Below, piece by piece: positions 51,638 through 61,337 of a stretch of DNA of 64,000 bases. Position 1 is the first letter of the stretch. Every line of letters starts with the position of its first letter. The position numbers and the translations under genes were made by a program. The stretch comes from Paenibacillus alvei DSM 29 (GTDB lineage Bacteria; Bacillota; Bacilli; Paenibacillales; Paenibacillaceae), in NCBI RefSeq assembly GCF_000293805.1, contig NZ_AMBZ01000006.1, positions 310,001-374,000 on the forward strand, given 5' to 3'. A model generated the notes under the pieces. That model ran no database searches. It was not told the DNA's origin and saw only the letters and a list, made by a program, of their open reading frames with translations.

Positions 51638-54600
51638 TCTGATCGTCGCATTTTTAATGGCATGCCTGTAACAAAGTCTGTGATCTTGCCCGCGATTTTG
51701 CCTTTCGCCAGCGGCTGCAAATGAACATCCATCACTGCTTCTTTGTTTTGTTCAATGCTGATTGGCCTTTGTTCTGTCTTAAAGCCATAAGCCTCCACTT
51801 GCAGCAAATAATCTCCTGGTGGATGCTTCAGCGTGTATCGCCCAGTACCCGCATCGGATCGGGTTGCCCGCTGCGATTGTACGACACTTATATCTGCCAT
51901 GATTGGCATACGCCCTGTGTTTGGCTGTTGTGCAAATGCCTGTGTGTGCCCGCCTTGATGCGAATCCTGGCCGCGCTTGGCTGATTTCAACATTTCGAAT
52001 GTGAGCACATCAAGACTCTGCTTTTCCATTCCCATTGAAGCATTCTTTACTTGATCTCCACCTGAATGGGAGTAAGAGGTGGTTTTCGGTCGTGTCATCA
52101 CTGGTGGAGTCTCCCTTACTTCTACATCATCGATGTACCAGCCGAGCTGGAGTGACGGCCGCTTGCTCTCAAATCGGAAGCGGATGTTGATTTTTTTCCC
52201 AATGTAAGAATCTAGGCCAAGCTCTTCCAAATACCAGAATCTGCGTGGATGATTCGTATCATAGCCCTGCTTCGGATATTCAGCGAGCGGCTGCCATGTG
52301 GCGCCCTGATCCTTGCTTATCTCGACTGTTCCCTTATCACCGTCATCAATATCGTGCCACTGTTGGAAATAGAGTGATGCATGCTTCACCTGAGTCAAAT
52401 CAATTTCAGGCGATACGAGACTCTGGTTTACATCGCCCCCATAAGGTCCATTCAAGTTCGTGCCCCATACGTTCTGGCCAGAGACTGCCTTTTGCGGCCC
52501 CCTAGTCGGATGAGGAACACCATGCTCCCACTCATTTCCTTGCCCTTCGACTGTCCAGCCCTTATTAGCACCTTCGAACTCATCACCGAATATCACTTGG
52601 CCTTCTGTGAACGTCCAAGATACAATATCCGAATCCACACTAAGCGCATGGCTGACCGTTCTCGATTTCACCTTGTAATAATAAGTTCCCTTCTGTGGAC
52701 TAGGCATGTCGGCATAATTATAGCCTAAGCTTGTGCCAATCTCACTCCATGGGCCACTGCGATCCGTGCTGCGATAAATGACATATTCTTTCAAAACGCC
52801 CGACGGCGCATCGTCAAAGTCGATGATGACTTTGCCTGGCGCGTTGCTTCTAACCTTAATTTTCGGCGGAAGCGGAAGCGTTGGATCCGGGGCTTGAATT
52901 TTAATATCATCGATATACCAGCCTTCGTCACTGCCGAACTCCCCTCGCAAATTAAAGACGACATAGATTTGATCGCCTGCATATGGAGATAAGTCGATAT
53001 ACTCGGTTGTCCATGTGGTATTGCGCATCGTATATGTTTTCACCCGTTCGAACTGGAAGTTCGACTTCTTGCTGCCAATAAACACCTCTGCTCGATCATA
53101 AGATGCATTCCACCAATCGCCAAGCTTGTACCAGTGAGCAAAGGATAGAACAGCATGCTGCTTATCCGTCAAATCAATAACAGGCATTTCAACATAACTG
53201 TTGGTTCCATTCGGATACTTGCCATCCAGTACCGTTGCCATTACTTTGCTGCCGGAAAATGCTTGCTTCGGCCCGCTCGTCGGAACTCCCCATTGCCATA
53301 CACCCGAAGCATCTCCGAAACCGAAGCCATCAATCGAGGTCTCAAAATCTTGCGTATAGCCAATCTTGACTCCCTTCGATACAGTAACTGGGTACACCTC
53401 TGTCTTGCTTGCATGTCCTGAGAAATTTACAGCCTCAATATAATATTCAATTCCATTCAAGGACAGCTCCTTCAGAGGGATGCTTCCTTCATATAAACCT
53501 CTCATATGGCTGCCGGATGTACGGAGCATCGCATGTTTGCTCCAAGCATTCGTCCCTTTCTCACGAACGTACAGGTTCACATTCGTTACACTAACATCAT
53601 CCTGCACCCGAGCAAATACATCCTTGTCCAAGATATTGAACGTCAACGTAATTGGATCATGTTCAATTGTCGGGATTCCTGCACTGATACCGTCTACTGT
53701 CACTTGACCAACAACCTTGCCCAACCCCTTGTCTTGGGTAGACACGGCATTAAGTGCATTAATAACCCCCCAGCCGTAACCGTTGTTCGGTGATTGTGGA
53801 AATACATGATCTGTTAATGCATCCGTTGTATTCTTCAGTATTTCTTCAATATCCTTAACCTTCAAGGAGCGGTTGGCCTGCTTAATCAGTGCAGCAACGC
53901 CAGCAGTATGTGGACTCGCCATAGAAGTTCCGTTCATGAGCGCATATTGTCCTCCAGGAACAGCTGATCGAATATGCACACCTGGTGCAGATACTTCCGG
54001 CTTCATTTGACCGTAGGGCGTCGGCCCTTGAAGTGAGAAGTCCGCCAGCTTGTTCTGAATATCAACTGCGCCAGTCGCGAAGGATTCGGGGTAATTGCCT
54101 GGTGCCGTAATGGAACCTGGCCCGCCATTATTTTCTGGAGGCTGAGCGTTTCCTGCTGAAAATGCCGGGAATATGTCTGCTGCAATCCATGCTTTCACGA
54201 TATCATGGAAAAATTCATTCTTTCCAGCAGGCACATTTCCCCATGAATTATTCACGACATCAGGGGCTAATTCAGGATGCTTCACGCCATGCTTATCCGT
54301 CGGCGCAAGTATCCATTCTCCCGCTTTAATCAAATCCGCATCCGTTGTCTGTCCATTCGAATCAAACACACGAGCGGCAATCCATTTTGCATTCGGTGCA
54401 ACACCGATCTTGTTGCTGCCATCTTTTTCAGAGCCGACCATCGTCCCCATAACATGGGTGCCGTGACCATTGCCATCAGTAGGAAACTTCTTCTTCTCGA
54501 TAGTTGCATCGAACCAGCTTAGCTCTGGATCCACAATGTTTCCGCCTTGATCCAGTCCTCTCCATTTATGCTGTAGTGCCGGGTGGCTGCCGTCGACACC

Positions 54601-55335
54601 GGAATCCATATTCGCAACTACGACTCCTGTACCATCAAAACCAAGCTCCCATGCCTGTTCTGCATTAATATTGCGCAAGTTCCACGGGATCTCTTTTTTG
54701 CTGACTGCGAGTTGCGCACCCGACAGTACCATTTTCGATTTCATGTCGGTTTGAAGCGTATATGTATGGTTCGACATGATCTTATCGACTTCATCACGAT
54801 CCGCAAGTTTTTCCATCGCTTCTTTTGTACTCGTAACTGCGATCGCATTTACGATATAGTAGGGATAAAAATCTCTTACCTCGCCTGCCGATTCCATTTT
54901 TTCTAATTGTTGAATGATACCTACCTGCGATTCATCTGCTGTACTCATCAGCGAATTCACGATGAAGTTGCGCACCGTACGTGTTTGCTTTGCCGAAGAT
55001 TCGCCCTTTTGCAATGACCATTGCAGGGCATTTTGCGAAATTGCTTTTATATCAGGCTGTTCCTTTAGCTTTACAATATACGTTGCATACTTATCGGCCT
55101 GGAAGACTTGCAACAGCTTGGTATCAATTTCAACGCGGTCGCCGCCAAGCTGCTTCGAATTTTGATGGCTTGCATCTTCTTCCCCCGACAAGTTAGCCGA
55201 CATCGCTGAAATAGAATGGCTTACATCAGGATGTGCCGCATACGTAAATGCTGGCGAACTGAAGATAAGAATAAAGACGAGTAATGATGCAATCCAACTT
55301 TTAAATGATTTCGCTTGCAATATCGTTCCCCCCAT
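51631..55335 (-). CDS. Bacillopeptidase F-like S8 protease (N-terminal part of a >2100-residue protein)
   Basis: 1234 residues in this frame; start ATG 55335 or TTG 55320. Signal peptide (VFILIFSSPAFTYA), I9-type propeptide (about 85-195), then the subtilisin domain with Asp244 (VVANMDSGVDG), His291 (GHGTHVMGT) and Ser471 (GTSMASPH). Two MAM/immune-inhibitor-A-like modules (around DFETSIDGFGFGDASGVWQW and DEFEGANKGWTVEGQGNEW), an FnIII and carboxypeptidase-regulatory-like segments follow. The frame ends artificially (MPLKMRRSDC); adding one A gives MPLKNATIRLLND and joins the 889-codon half. The whole protein would be about 2122 residues, secreted and S-layer anchored, similar in plan to B. 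subtilis Bpr (1433 residues). Confidence 0.93.
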   Translation of the reverse strand: MGGTILQAKSFKSWIASLLVFILIFSSPAFTYAAHPDVSHSISAMSANLSGEEDASHQNSKQLGGDRVEIDTKLLQVFQADKYATYIVKLKEQPDIKAISQNALQWSLQKGESSAKQTRTVRNFIVNSLMSTADESQVGIIQQLEKMESAGEVRDFYPYYIVNAIAVTSTKEAMEKLADRDEVDKIMSNHTYTLQTDMKSKMVLSGAQLAVSKKEIPWNLRNINAEQAWELGFDGTGVVVANMDSGVDGSHPALQHKWRGLDQGGNIVDPELSWFDATIEKKKFPTDGNGHGTHVMGTMVGSEKDGSNKIGVAPNAKWIAARVFDSNGQTTDADLIKAGEWILAPTDKHGVKHPELAPDVVNNSWGNVPAGKNEFFHDIVKAWIAADIFPAFSAGNAQPPENNGGPGSITAPGNYPESFATGAVDIQNKLADFSLQGPTPYGQMKPEVSAPGVHIRSAVPGGQYALMNGTSMASPHTAGVAALIKQANRSLKVKDIEEILKNTTDALTDHVFPQSPNNGYGWGVINALNAVSTQDKGLGKVVGQVTVDGISAGIPTIEHDPITLTFNILDKDVFARVQDDVSVTNVNLYVREKGTNAWSKHAMLRTSGSHMRGLYEGSIPLKELSLNGIEYYIEAVNFSGHASKTEVYPVTVSKGVKIGYTQDFETSIDGFGFGDASGVWQWGVPTSGPKQAFSGSKVMATVLDGKYPNGTNSYVEMPVIDLTDKQHAVLSFAHWYKLGDWWNASYDRAEVFIGSKKSNFQFERVKTYTMRNTTWTTEYIDLSPYAGDQIYVVFNLRGEFGSDEGWYIDDIKIQAPDPTLPLPPKIKVRSNAPGKVIIDFDDAPSGVLKEYVIYRSTDRSGPWSEIGTSLGYNYADMPSPQKGTYYYKVKSRTVSHALSVDSDIVSWTFTEGQVIFGDEFEGANKGWTVEGQGNEWEHGVPHPTRGPQKAVSGQNVWGTNLNGPYGGDVNQSLVSPEIDLTQVKHASLYFQQWHDIDDGDKGTVEISKDQGATWQPLAEYPKQGYDTNHPRRFWYLEELGLDSYIGKKINIRFRFESKRPSLQLGWYIDDVEVRETPPVMTRPKTTSYSHSGGDQVKNASMGMEKQSLDVLTFEMLKSAKRGQDSHQGGHTQAFAQQPNTGRMPIMADISVVQSQRATRSDAGTGRYTLKHPPGDYLLQVEAYGFKTEQRPISIEQNKEAVMDVHLQPLAKGKIAGKITDFVTGMPLKMRRSDC

Positions 55336-55567
55336 TATCTCTTCAATCTAGCATGTGGAATCAACTTCCTCTTTTTTGGACATCTTGTAATCTATCATAT
55401 TTGTTTCCTTTATTCAATAGTTTTGTACCAGTGCAAAAAAAGTTGTAAATTGTTGCACCTTGGAAAGAATATAGTCTCTACGGCATGCCTAGGAGCAAAT
55501 AAAGACCCAAAATAGAGAATTTCATCTCAATTCTGAGTCATAAATGCGGATATAAAATCGAAAAAAC

Positions 55568-55816
55568 TTATCTATTTTTTTGGCCGATGTAGAACAAATG
55601 AGTTCCTGTTCCTAAAAGCGAAGGATCTGCTGCGGGCTCGTAGAACAATTGATAGAACTTCTCCATCTCTTCATCACCACAGCTCGACCAATAACGACAC
55701 TGTTCTTCTGGTAGTGAGCTTCCGAGCCCAGATGAGCTAATCAATTGAATCCCCTCAAATCCATGTTCACGCATGAAGGGCAAAATCTCTTCTACATTGT
55801 AAAGCATCTGAAACAT
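55568..55816 (-). pseudogene. C-terminal fragment of a SAM methyltransferase-like protein
   Basis: 82 codons: EEILPFMREHGFEGIQLISSSGLGSSLPEEQCRYWSSCGDEEMEKFYQLFYEPAADPSLLGTGTHLFYIGQKN. This resembles the last strands of class I methyltransferases (a helix, the GFE turn and a final beta-hairpin GTGTHLFYIG). The SAM-binding part is absent upstream. Probably a decayed remnant. Confidence 0.55.
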
Positions 55817-55910
55817 CTATTTGTTTTCAAAAATAAAAACACTTGGGTTTCCAAGTGTTTTTAGTCATTCTACATATTGAGATCAATAGTAATGATTCCT
55901 AAATGCTCTT

Positions 55911-56396
55911 TTATATAAGTAAAGCAATCTTCTCTTCTATCGGCTGCTTCTCCTCTTCATTCCATACCACGGATATTTCAAACGTCCCTTCCTTGAAAAA
56001 TAAAGGAAACTTCCGCTTGAACCAAGATTGCATTGGCAAATCCATCACTTCTTGGGTTGGCACCCAAATGAGCTCTCCTTCAGGAGGATTGTCAAGCAGT
56101 TTACCTTCATAGGAGGTGGCCAAATAGTTAAACACCATATACCTAAAATTCGTTAAAGGAACAACATATTCATCCAAGCCCTTATAGATAAGTCCGCTTA
56201 CTCGCAAACCAGTTTCCTCATATACCTCACGAATAGCTCCTTCGGTAAGGCTCTCTGGAAACTCGATCTTGCCTCCTGGTGCCAAATATCCCGGAAAACC
56301 CTTGCTGTCTGGACGATTCATAAGCAGTACCCGATCTCCATCCTTCACCATGCACATCGTATACATGCCATATGTAATTTCACTCGCTGCAACCAT
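55911..56396 (-). CDS. NUDIX hydrolase
   Basis: 161 residues from ATG 56396, six bases after GGAGG; the ATG further upstream is rejected. The Nudix box GGKIEFPESLTEGAIREVYEETGL fits GX5EX7REUXEEXGU exactly. N-terminal TYGMYTMCMVKDGDRVLLMNRPDSKGFPGYLAPGG suggests the MutT/8-oxo-dGTPase-like subgroup. It hydrolyses nucleoside diphosphate derivatives; the exact substrate is unknown. Confidence 0.93.
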   Translation of the reverse strand: MVAASEITYGMYTMCMVKDGDRVLLMNRPDSKGFPGYLAPGGKIEFPESLTEGAIREVYEETGLRVSGLIYKGLDEYVVPLTNFRYMVFNYLATSYEGKLLDNPPEGELIWVPTQEVMDLPMQSWFKRKFPLFFKEGTFEISVVWNEEEKQPIEEKIALLI

Positions 56397-56431
56397 CGCA
56401 GACCTCCATGTAATCAGAAATATAACTATTG

Positions 56432-56575
56432 TCAATGCCGCTGTTTGTCTTCATGATTGCGCTGCATATTGTCCATTTGATGCTCCAGTTGAGCAATTCT
56501 AGCATGTAATTGATGCGCCCGCTTCCTCGATCGAATGATTAGAACTACAGTTGCAATGAACGTGTTCTCCCATAC
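56432..56575 (-). CDS. Possible small membrane/coiled-coil protein with no clear start
   Basis: A 47-codon frame reads VWENTFIATVVLIIRSRKRAHQLHARIAQLEHQMDNMQRNHEDKQRH: a short membrane helix followed by a coiled coil, coding-like. Upstream AGGAG precedes an ATG that is immediately followed in frame by TAA. Either the start is a rare codon or the gene is mutated. Confidence 0.35.
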   Translation of the reverse strand, partial: VWENTFIATVVLIIRSRKRAHQLHARIAQLEHQMDNMQRNHEDKQRH

Positions 56576-56604
56576 AAATTACATTGTGATATTCTCCTGC
56601 CAAT

Positions 56605-57294
56605 CTATGAATGATTGTGCGCTTCTGCTTGCGATAATGCTGCAATAGTGTTGATTACCGCATGTAAGTCCTTCTCTGCCATTGAGCTTAATCGCCCATC
56701 ACTGCCTGCGAACTCCATATGGGAAGTCACCTGGTTAGGCACTACTACACAGTTTACTCCCGCTGCCTTGGCAGCCGTCATCCCATGGAATGAATCCTCG
56801 AAAGCAACCGCTTCAAACCCGTTGATCCCTAGCTCACGGATCGTTTTCTCATATAAATCAGGAGCTGGCTTAATCCGCTCAACGTCGTCAGATGTATTCA
56901 CGACTTCAAAGTATGAACGAATGTTGAACCTGTTCAAATAGGATTCAACCCAGTTCCGATTAGAGCTTGAAGCAAGAGCAATCCGAAGACCGCTTCGCTT
57001 TGCCTCTTCCAAGTAATCGATCACACCGGGACGCAATTGAGTATGATCCATAATGTCGGCGAACACCACATCAGCCTCTTGCTTGAATGCCTCACGGTCT
57101 ACCTGACGATCCGCATGCTCCACTATATAATCCAGCGGATCAAATTCCTCAAAAGAAGCTCCTACACATTGTCCCCACACATCTATTTTCAAATCGACCC
57201 CATACGCCTTACTAACCTTGCTGTAAGACTCATACCAAGCCGTTTCCGTATCGACGATTAATCCATCAAAATCAAATATGACTGCTTTTATCAA
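56605..57294 (-). CDS. HAD-family phosphatase (beta-phosphoglucomutase-like)
   Basis: 229 residues from a TTG start about ten bases after AAAGGAG. HAD motifs: I, VIFDFDGLIVDTE (nucleophile Asp and acid/base Asp); II, IALASSSNRNW; III, the Lys in RIKPAPDLYEKTI; IV, AFEDSFHGMTAAKAAG. The helical cap between motifs I and II is of the subclass I type. Acts on a small sugar or nucleotide phosphate; substrate unknown. Confidence 0.92.
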   Translation of the reverse strand: MIKAVIFDFDGLIVDTETAWYESYSKVSKAYGVDLKIDVWGQCVGASFEEFDPLDYIVEHADRQVDREAFKQEADVVFADIMDHTQLRPGVIDYLEEAKRSGLRIALASSSNRNWVESYLNRFNIRSYFEVVNTSDDVERIKPAPDLYEKTIRELGINGFEAVAFEDSFHGMTAAKAAGVNCVVVPNQVTSHMEFAGSDGRLSSMAEKDLHAVINTIAALSQAEAHNHS

Positions 57295-57367
57295 TTTGCG
57301 CTCGCTCCTTTTCCTTCTATAGGTGTATATGGATAGGCGGTTGACCATAGCGTTGCGGCTTTCATTT

Positions 57368-57895
57368 TTAGTTATCCAGTCGACGTTCTTCTTTAGCCAT
57401 TCGAGACTGCTTTTTCATTCTCTTACGCTCTTCCTTTTTGAACTCTTCAACCACTTCAACTTCAAGCTCAAACAGTACATTCTCCAGCTTCTTCGGCTTA
57501 GCAAGCAAGTTAAAGGCTATGGCTCGCACTGTATGGATAGGGCCCGACGGAATTGCCCACCAGCCAAATAGGAGAGTATAAAGACTGAACGCCATATTCA
57601 GCAGCGGCGTCAAATGGTACCCTTTTACATAATAGCCTGTCTTCATTCGATAGCTGAATATGCCGAAAGATAAACATACCTCATACTGCACAAACTCAGA
57701 GTCACGATCGATCAGGCACTGCTCGTAGTTGGCACCTTTCTGACGAAGCTGATCGCGATTCAGGTACAGCCATATCGCAAATTCATTGCTTCGCTTCTGA
57801 TCCTTGCGGAAAGCGATGTACAACAGAAGCAGCACACAGAGAACAATAGATTGAAATACGATGTTGCGATAGTCCTGCCGGATAATACTGGACAC
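57368..57895 (-). CDS. Hypothetical membrane protein
   Basis: 175 residues, two membrane segments (FQSIVLCVLLLLYIAF near 14-29; LLNMAFSLYTLLFGWWAI near 97-115) and a very basic/acidic coiled tail (VEEFKKEERKRMKKQSRMAKEERRL). No family recognised. Stands alone between the HAD gene and the DUF5316-like gene. Confidence 0.7.
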   Translation of the reverse strand: MSSIIRQDYRNIVFQSIVLCVLLLLYIAFRKDQKRSNEFAIWLYLNRDQLRQKGANYEQCLIDRDSEFVQYEVCLSFGIFSYRMKTGYYVKGYHLTPLLNMAFSLYTLLFGWWAIPSGPIHTVRAIAFNLLAKPKKLENVLFELEVEVVEEFKKEERKRMKKQSRMAKEERRLDN

Positions 57896-57988
57896 TAAAA
57901 AATGACAAAAAGCGCTGCTACAAGTAACAAAACCAAGTGCATGATTGATTCTCCTGTTGACTATTCAAGTTATGGAGTCGTTTACAAA

Positions 57989-58285
57989 CTATCGACTGCT
58001 AGCTAATAAAATAAGGGATAGCACAATAAATGGGACAGACATCATGAGAAATAGCGTTCCCCACCGTTCACGGTTATGCCGCTCCTCCTTACTGCTCGTG
58101 CGATGGATATATCGCGCCTGATTCGGGTCGGCAAAAACTCCATACAATAAAGCGCTAATCCCCAATAGAATCGCAGCTATGGCTCCCAACCATTTGCCAG
58201 CCACAGTAAGGCTCATTGCACAAACAAAAATCAGTGTTAGGATAAGGCTGCCGCCACAGGCCATTCCAAACCACTTAAGCTTCAT
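57989..58285 (-). CDS. DUF5316-like small membrane protein
   Basis: 98 residues from ATG 58285 after AAAGGGG. Three membrane helices (GSLILTLIFVCAMSL; WLGAIAAILLGISALLYGVF; LFLMMSVPFIVLSLILL) with the loop RYIHRTSSKEERHNRERW, which matches the pattern of DUF5316 proteins. Function unknown. Confidence 0.7.
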   Translation of the reverse strand: MKLKWFGMACGGSLILTLIFVCAMSLTVAGKWLGAIAAILLGISALLYGVFADPNQARYIHRTSSKEERHNRERWGTLFLMMSVPFIVLSLILLASSR

Positions 58286-58427
58286 GCTATGCCCCTTTGC
58301 GCCCTTTCCTGCACAAAGAATTATCATGCGATAACTTGTTAGCTATATTATACACGACTAGCGTCCATTACGACCCCTATAATTACCAGATTGTTTTTCA
58401 TGCTACGCCCAACTGCCATTTATGCAA

Positions 58428-58457
58428 AGACCACAAGCGCATGTACGCTTGTGGTCT
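58428..58457 (-). terminator. Terminator of pepF
   Basis: AGACCACAAGCG and CGCTTGTGGTCT form a perfect 12-base stem around CATGTA; the minus-strand tail is TTTGCATAAATGG, a weak T-run. Confidence 0.75.
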
Positions 58458-58480
58458 CCGTTCGTATTTCTATTTTCGAT

Positions 58481-60175
58481 TTACAATACAGCGTCATCGA
58501 CGCCGTTCAACCAATTTTCGATATCGCCGATGACCGAAGCGATGCAGCCATTTTCGAACGGTGAAATCAGCCCTGCTACTTGAACCAAGCCTGTGAAGGA
58601 TTGGCTGCCGCCTGCACGGCACAGCTTCAGATAATCAGCCCAAGCGGACTTCCAATCTTCATTCATGCGCTTCCAGAATTGGAATGCGCACAATTGAGCC
58701 AAGGTGTAATCGATATAGTAGAATGGCGATTGATAGATATGTCCCTGCTTCTGCCAGAATCCACCTTGCTCCAAGTATTCATTGCCTTCATAGTTCCTGT
58801 GAGGCAAGTACTTCTTCTCAATTTCACGCCAAGCCGCCTTGCGTTCTGCCGGAGTGGCTTCTGGATTGCTGTATACGAAGTGCTGGAATTCATCTACGGA
58901 TACACCATATGGAATGAACAGTAACGCACCCGACAGATGAGCGAACTTATACTTCTCCGTGTCTTCCTGGAAGAACAGCTCCATCCATGGCCATGTGAAG
59001 AATTCCATGCTCATGGAATGAATTTCGGCCGCTTCATACGTAGGCCAGTTGTATTCAGGCACTTCGAAGTGACGGCTTTCGTACACCTGGAACGCATGAC
59101 CCGCTTCATGTGTCAATACGTCAATATCGCCTGATGTACCATTGAAGTTGGAGAAGATAAACGGCGCGCCGAACTCACTTAAGTATGTACAATAACCGCC
59201 GCTTTGCTTGCCCTTCTTGCTGACAAGATCCATCAATTCATTTTCGCGCATGAACGTAAAGAATTCATTAATCTCTGGTGACAACTCAGCATACATTTTG
59301 GCGCCATTCTCGACGATCCAATCTGGATCTCCCTTCGGTGTCGCATTCCCTGTCTTGAAGTCGAATGATCCATCATAGTAGTACATTTGCTCAACATCGA
59401 TCCGCTTGCGTTGACGTTCCTTCAGCTTCGTAGCGACAGGCACGATATGTTCGAGCACTTGCGCTCTGAAATTCGCTACCATTTCCGCATTGTAATCTGT
59501 ACGGCACATCCGGTCATAGCCAAGCTGAACAAAATTCTCGTAGCCCAGCTTCTTTGCAATTTTCGTACGTACTTTCACCAAATCATCATAAATGCGATCG
59601 AACTTTGCTTCATTCTCCGCCATGAATCCGAATCTCGCTTCAGACGCACGCTTGCGCATGTCGCGATCCGTGGACAGCTCAAACGGTGTCAGTTGAGCAA
59701 GTGTACGCTCTTCCCCTTCAAATGGGACTTTCGCAGAAGCAATCAATTGGGAATATTCGGTTGACAACTTGTTCTCCAATTGCAAGTCCTCAATGATTTC
59801 AGGGCTGAACGTCTTGAGCATTTTTTCAGCCAATTGGAACAGTTGAATGCCCCATTTTTGCTCAAGCTCTGCTCTAAACTTCGAATTCACAAGTGCCCGG
59901 TAGTAATCTGTTATGTATTCTTGGATTACAGGTCCTACTTCATCCATGTACTCCTGCTCAGCTTTGTAGAATTCATCATTCGTGTTGATCGAATGGCGAA
60001 TAGATACCAATTGGGTTTGTGTATCGAATTCACTGCGAAGCTTGTTAATGTCTGACATGATGCGTTCCTGCTGTTCGAAGCTTTCTGCAGCTTCAAAGGA
60101 ACTAATCAATTGTTTAAATCGTTGTTCGATTTGTTTCGCATCAGGTCGGACATATGTGTATTCACTGAACTTCAT
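58481..60175 (-). CDS. pepF: Oligoendopeptidase F family zinc metallopeptidase (M3)
   Basis: 564 residues from ATG 60175 after GAGAGGG; the upstream ATG adds 11 residues without a site. The M3 active site HEAGH (356-360) with Glu in PTYEAAEIHSMSMEF as the third zinc ligand is clear. The N-terminal half is helical. Close to the M3 oligoendopeptidase of Bacillus/Paenibacillus. Digests short peptides in the cytosol. Confidence 0.94.
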   Translation of the reverse strand: MKFSEYTYVRPDAKQIEQRFKQLISSFEAAESFEQQERIMSDINKLRSEFDTQTQLVSIRHSINTNDEFYKAEQEYMDEVGPVIQEYITDYYRALVNSKFRAELEQKWGIQLFQLAEKMLKTFSPEIIEDLQLENKLSTEYSQLIASAKVPFEGEERTLAQLTPFELSTDRDMRKRASEARFGFMAENEAKFDRIYDDLVKVRTKIAKKLGYENFVQLGYDRMCRTDYNAEMVANFRAQVLEHIVPVATKLKERQRKRIDVEQMYYYDGSFDFKTGNATPKGDPDWIVENGAKMYAELSPEINEFFTFMRENELMDLVSKKGKQSGGYCTYLSEFGAPFIFSNFNGTSGDIDVLTHEAGHAFQVYESRHFEVPEYNWPTYEAAEIHSMSMEFFTWPWMELFFQEDTEKYKFAHLSGALLFIPYGVSVDEFQHFVYSNPEATPAERKAAWREIEKKYLPHRNYEGNEYLEQGGFWQKQGHIYQSPFYYIDYTLAQLCAFQFWKRMNEDWKSAWADYLKLCRAGGSQSFTGLVQVAGLISPFENGCIASVIGDIENWLNGVDDAVL

Positions 60176-60286
60176 CTCATATGCACCCTCTCTATTTAGA
60201 TCATCCATAAATTATTATAACGGAATTGTTGTAAAAAATAACTATTCAAAATAGAGAGAGTGCACGATTTCAGCAAATTATGATCA

Positions 60287-60802
60287 TTAGGTCACAAGCT
60301 CTACGAATTCTTCTACGTTATTATTAATATATAGATGGATGAGCTCAAGTGTTCTAGGAGCTTGCTTCTTATATGCATCGTATAAATGAGAGACCTTGCT
60401 GTACAGTTCCGTATTATGCTCCAAATCAGATACGATAGCTTTCCGCCAAGACCGATCAATCTGGCGATTGTAGGATTCGATAAGCGCTTCAACTTGTTCG
60501 TAAATGTGTAGCATTGCCTCGTCCTTGAATTGCTTCATGCCTGTCTTTAAGGAAGGCCATGCCTGCAAATCGCCTACGAAGTAAGAGGCAAACCAATAAA
60601 ATTCCTCAACTGACTCGGTATGCTTGTGGAATACAAAAAACATAAACAACGCCTTTTGACCTTCGGTCAACTTCGCGTATACCTGTGACTTTTCAATCGG
60701 ATCCTTGCCCTTGATTCGCTCAATGATCGGCTCAATCATTTTCCACCCAAGCGATTCTTGTGCAATTGTATGGTATACGTCTGTCGGCATTTTCACGATC
60801 AC
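60287..60802 (-). CDS. Hypothetical DUF-type helical protein
   Basis: 171 residues from a GTG nine bases after AGGAGG; the longer frame upstream overlaps the lipoprotein gene by 41 bases and has no site. All-helical and charged, with several Trp/Phe (LFMFFVFHKHTESVEEFYWFASYFVGDLQAWPSLK). No motif or membrane segment. It starts shortly after the lipoprotein gene and may form an operon with it. Confidence 0.7.
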   Translation of the reverse strand: MIVKMPTDVYHTIAQESLGWKMIEPIIERIKGKDPIEKSQVYAKLTEGQKALFMFFVFHKHTESVEEFYWFASYFVGDLQAWPSLKTGMKQFKDEAMLHIYEQVEALIESYNRQIDRSWRKAIVSDLEHNTELYSKVSHLYDAYKKQAPRTLELIHLYINNNVEEFVELVT

Positions 60803-60815
60803 GAGTATCAACCTC

Positions 60816-61310
60816 CTAGTTGTACTTGCTCGATAACGGATTTCCGTCATGATCACGCGCTATGAACAGTCCTCCGTCCTGTATTGCGAATTCCATTTGA
60901 CCTGCAGATACTTCAATCTCCTCCATCACCTGTCCCTGACCGTTGCGCAGCTCCAATGTCATGGAATACGTGAAGGTCTTCCCTCCATCTGCCTCGGACT
61001 CTTGCTCGAATTGGAACGAAGTAACCACAATATTGCATTGCTGCTTCCTCGCCGCACCAAGGGTAACGACCAGTGATCTTTCCCGGAACAGATAATAGTA
61101 GGACTCTTGCGTTAGATATGGCTTTATCTTTTCGTATCGTGCAAGCACCTCTTCCTGTGCTCCTGTAATCTGGGTATAATCAGGAACATCGTATTGGGCT
61201 TGTTTGAATGCTTTTGCCAGTTCCTTATATGGGGTCATTTCCATTGATGAACATCCCTGTGTAAACATCAAGATGCAGCATAGCAGTCCTGTCATCCTTA
61301 TGATCCTCAT
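60816..61310 (-). CDS. Lipoprotein of unknown function
   Basis: 164 residues from the ATG at 61310 (an ATG at 61322 is equally open). Signal and lipobox: MTGLLCCILMFTQGCSS, so Cys is lipidated after cleavage and the protein sits on the outer face of the membrane. The mature part is beta-rich (SLVVTLGAARKQQCNIVVTSFQFEQE, TFTYSMTLELRNGQGQVMEEIEVSAGQMEFAIQDG). Family unknown; the next gene downstream is hypothetical. Confidence 0.75.
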   Translation of the reverse strand: MRIIRMTGLLCCILMFTQGCSSMEMTPYKELAKAFKQAQYDVPDYTQITGAQEEVLARYEKIKPYLTQESYYYLFRERSLVVTLGAARKQQCNIVVTSFQFEQESEADGGKTFTYSMTLELRNGQGQVMEEIEVSAGQMEFAIQDGGLFIARDHDGNPLSSKYN

Positions 61311-61337
61311 CCTGACATTCATACCTCCATCACACAA

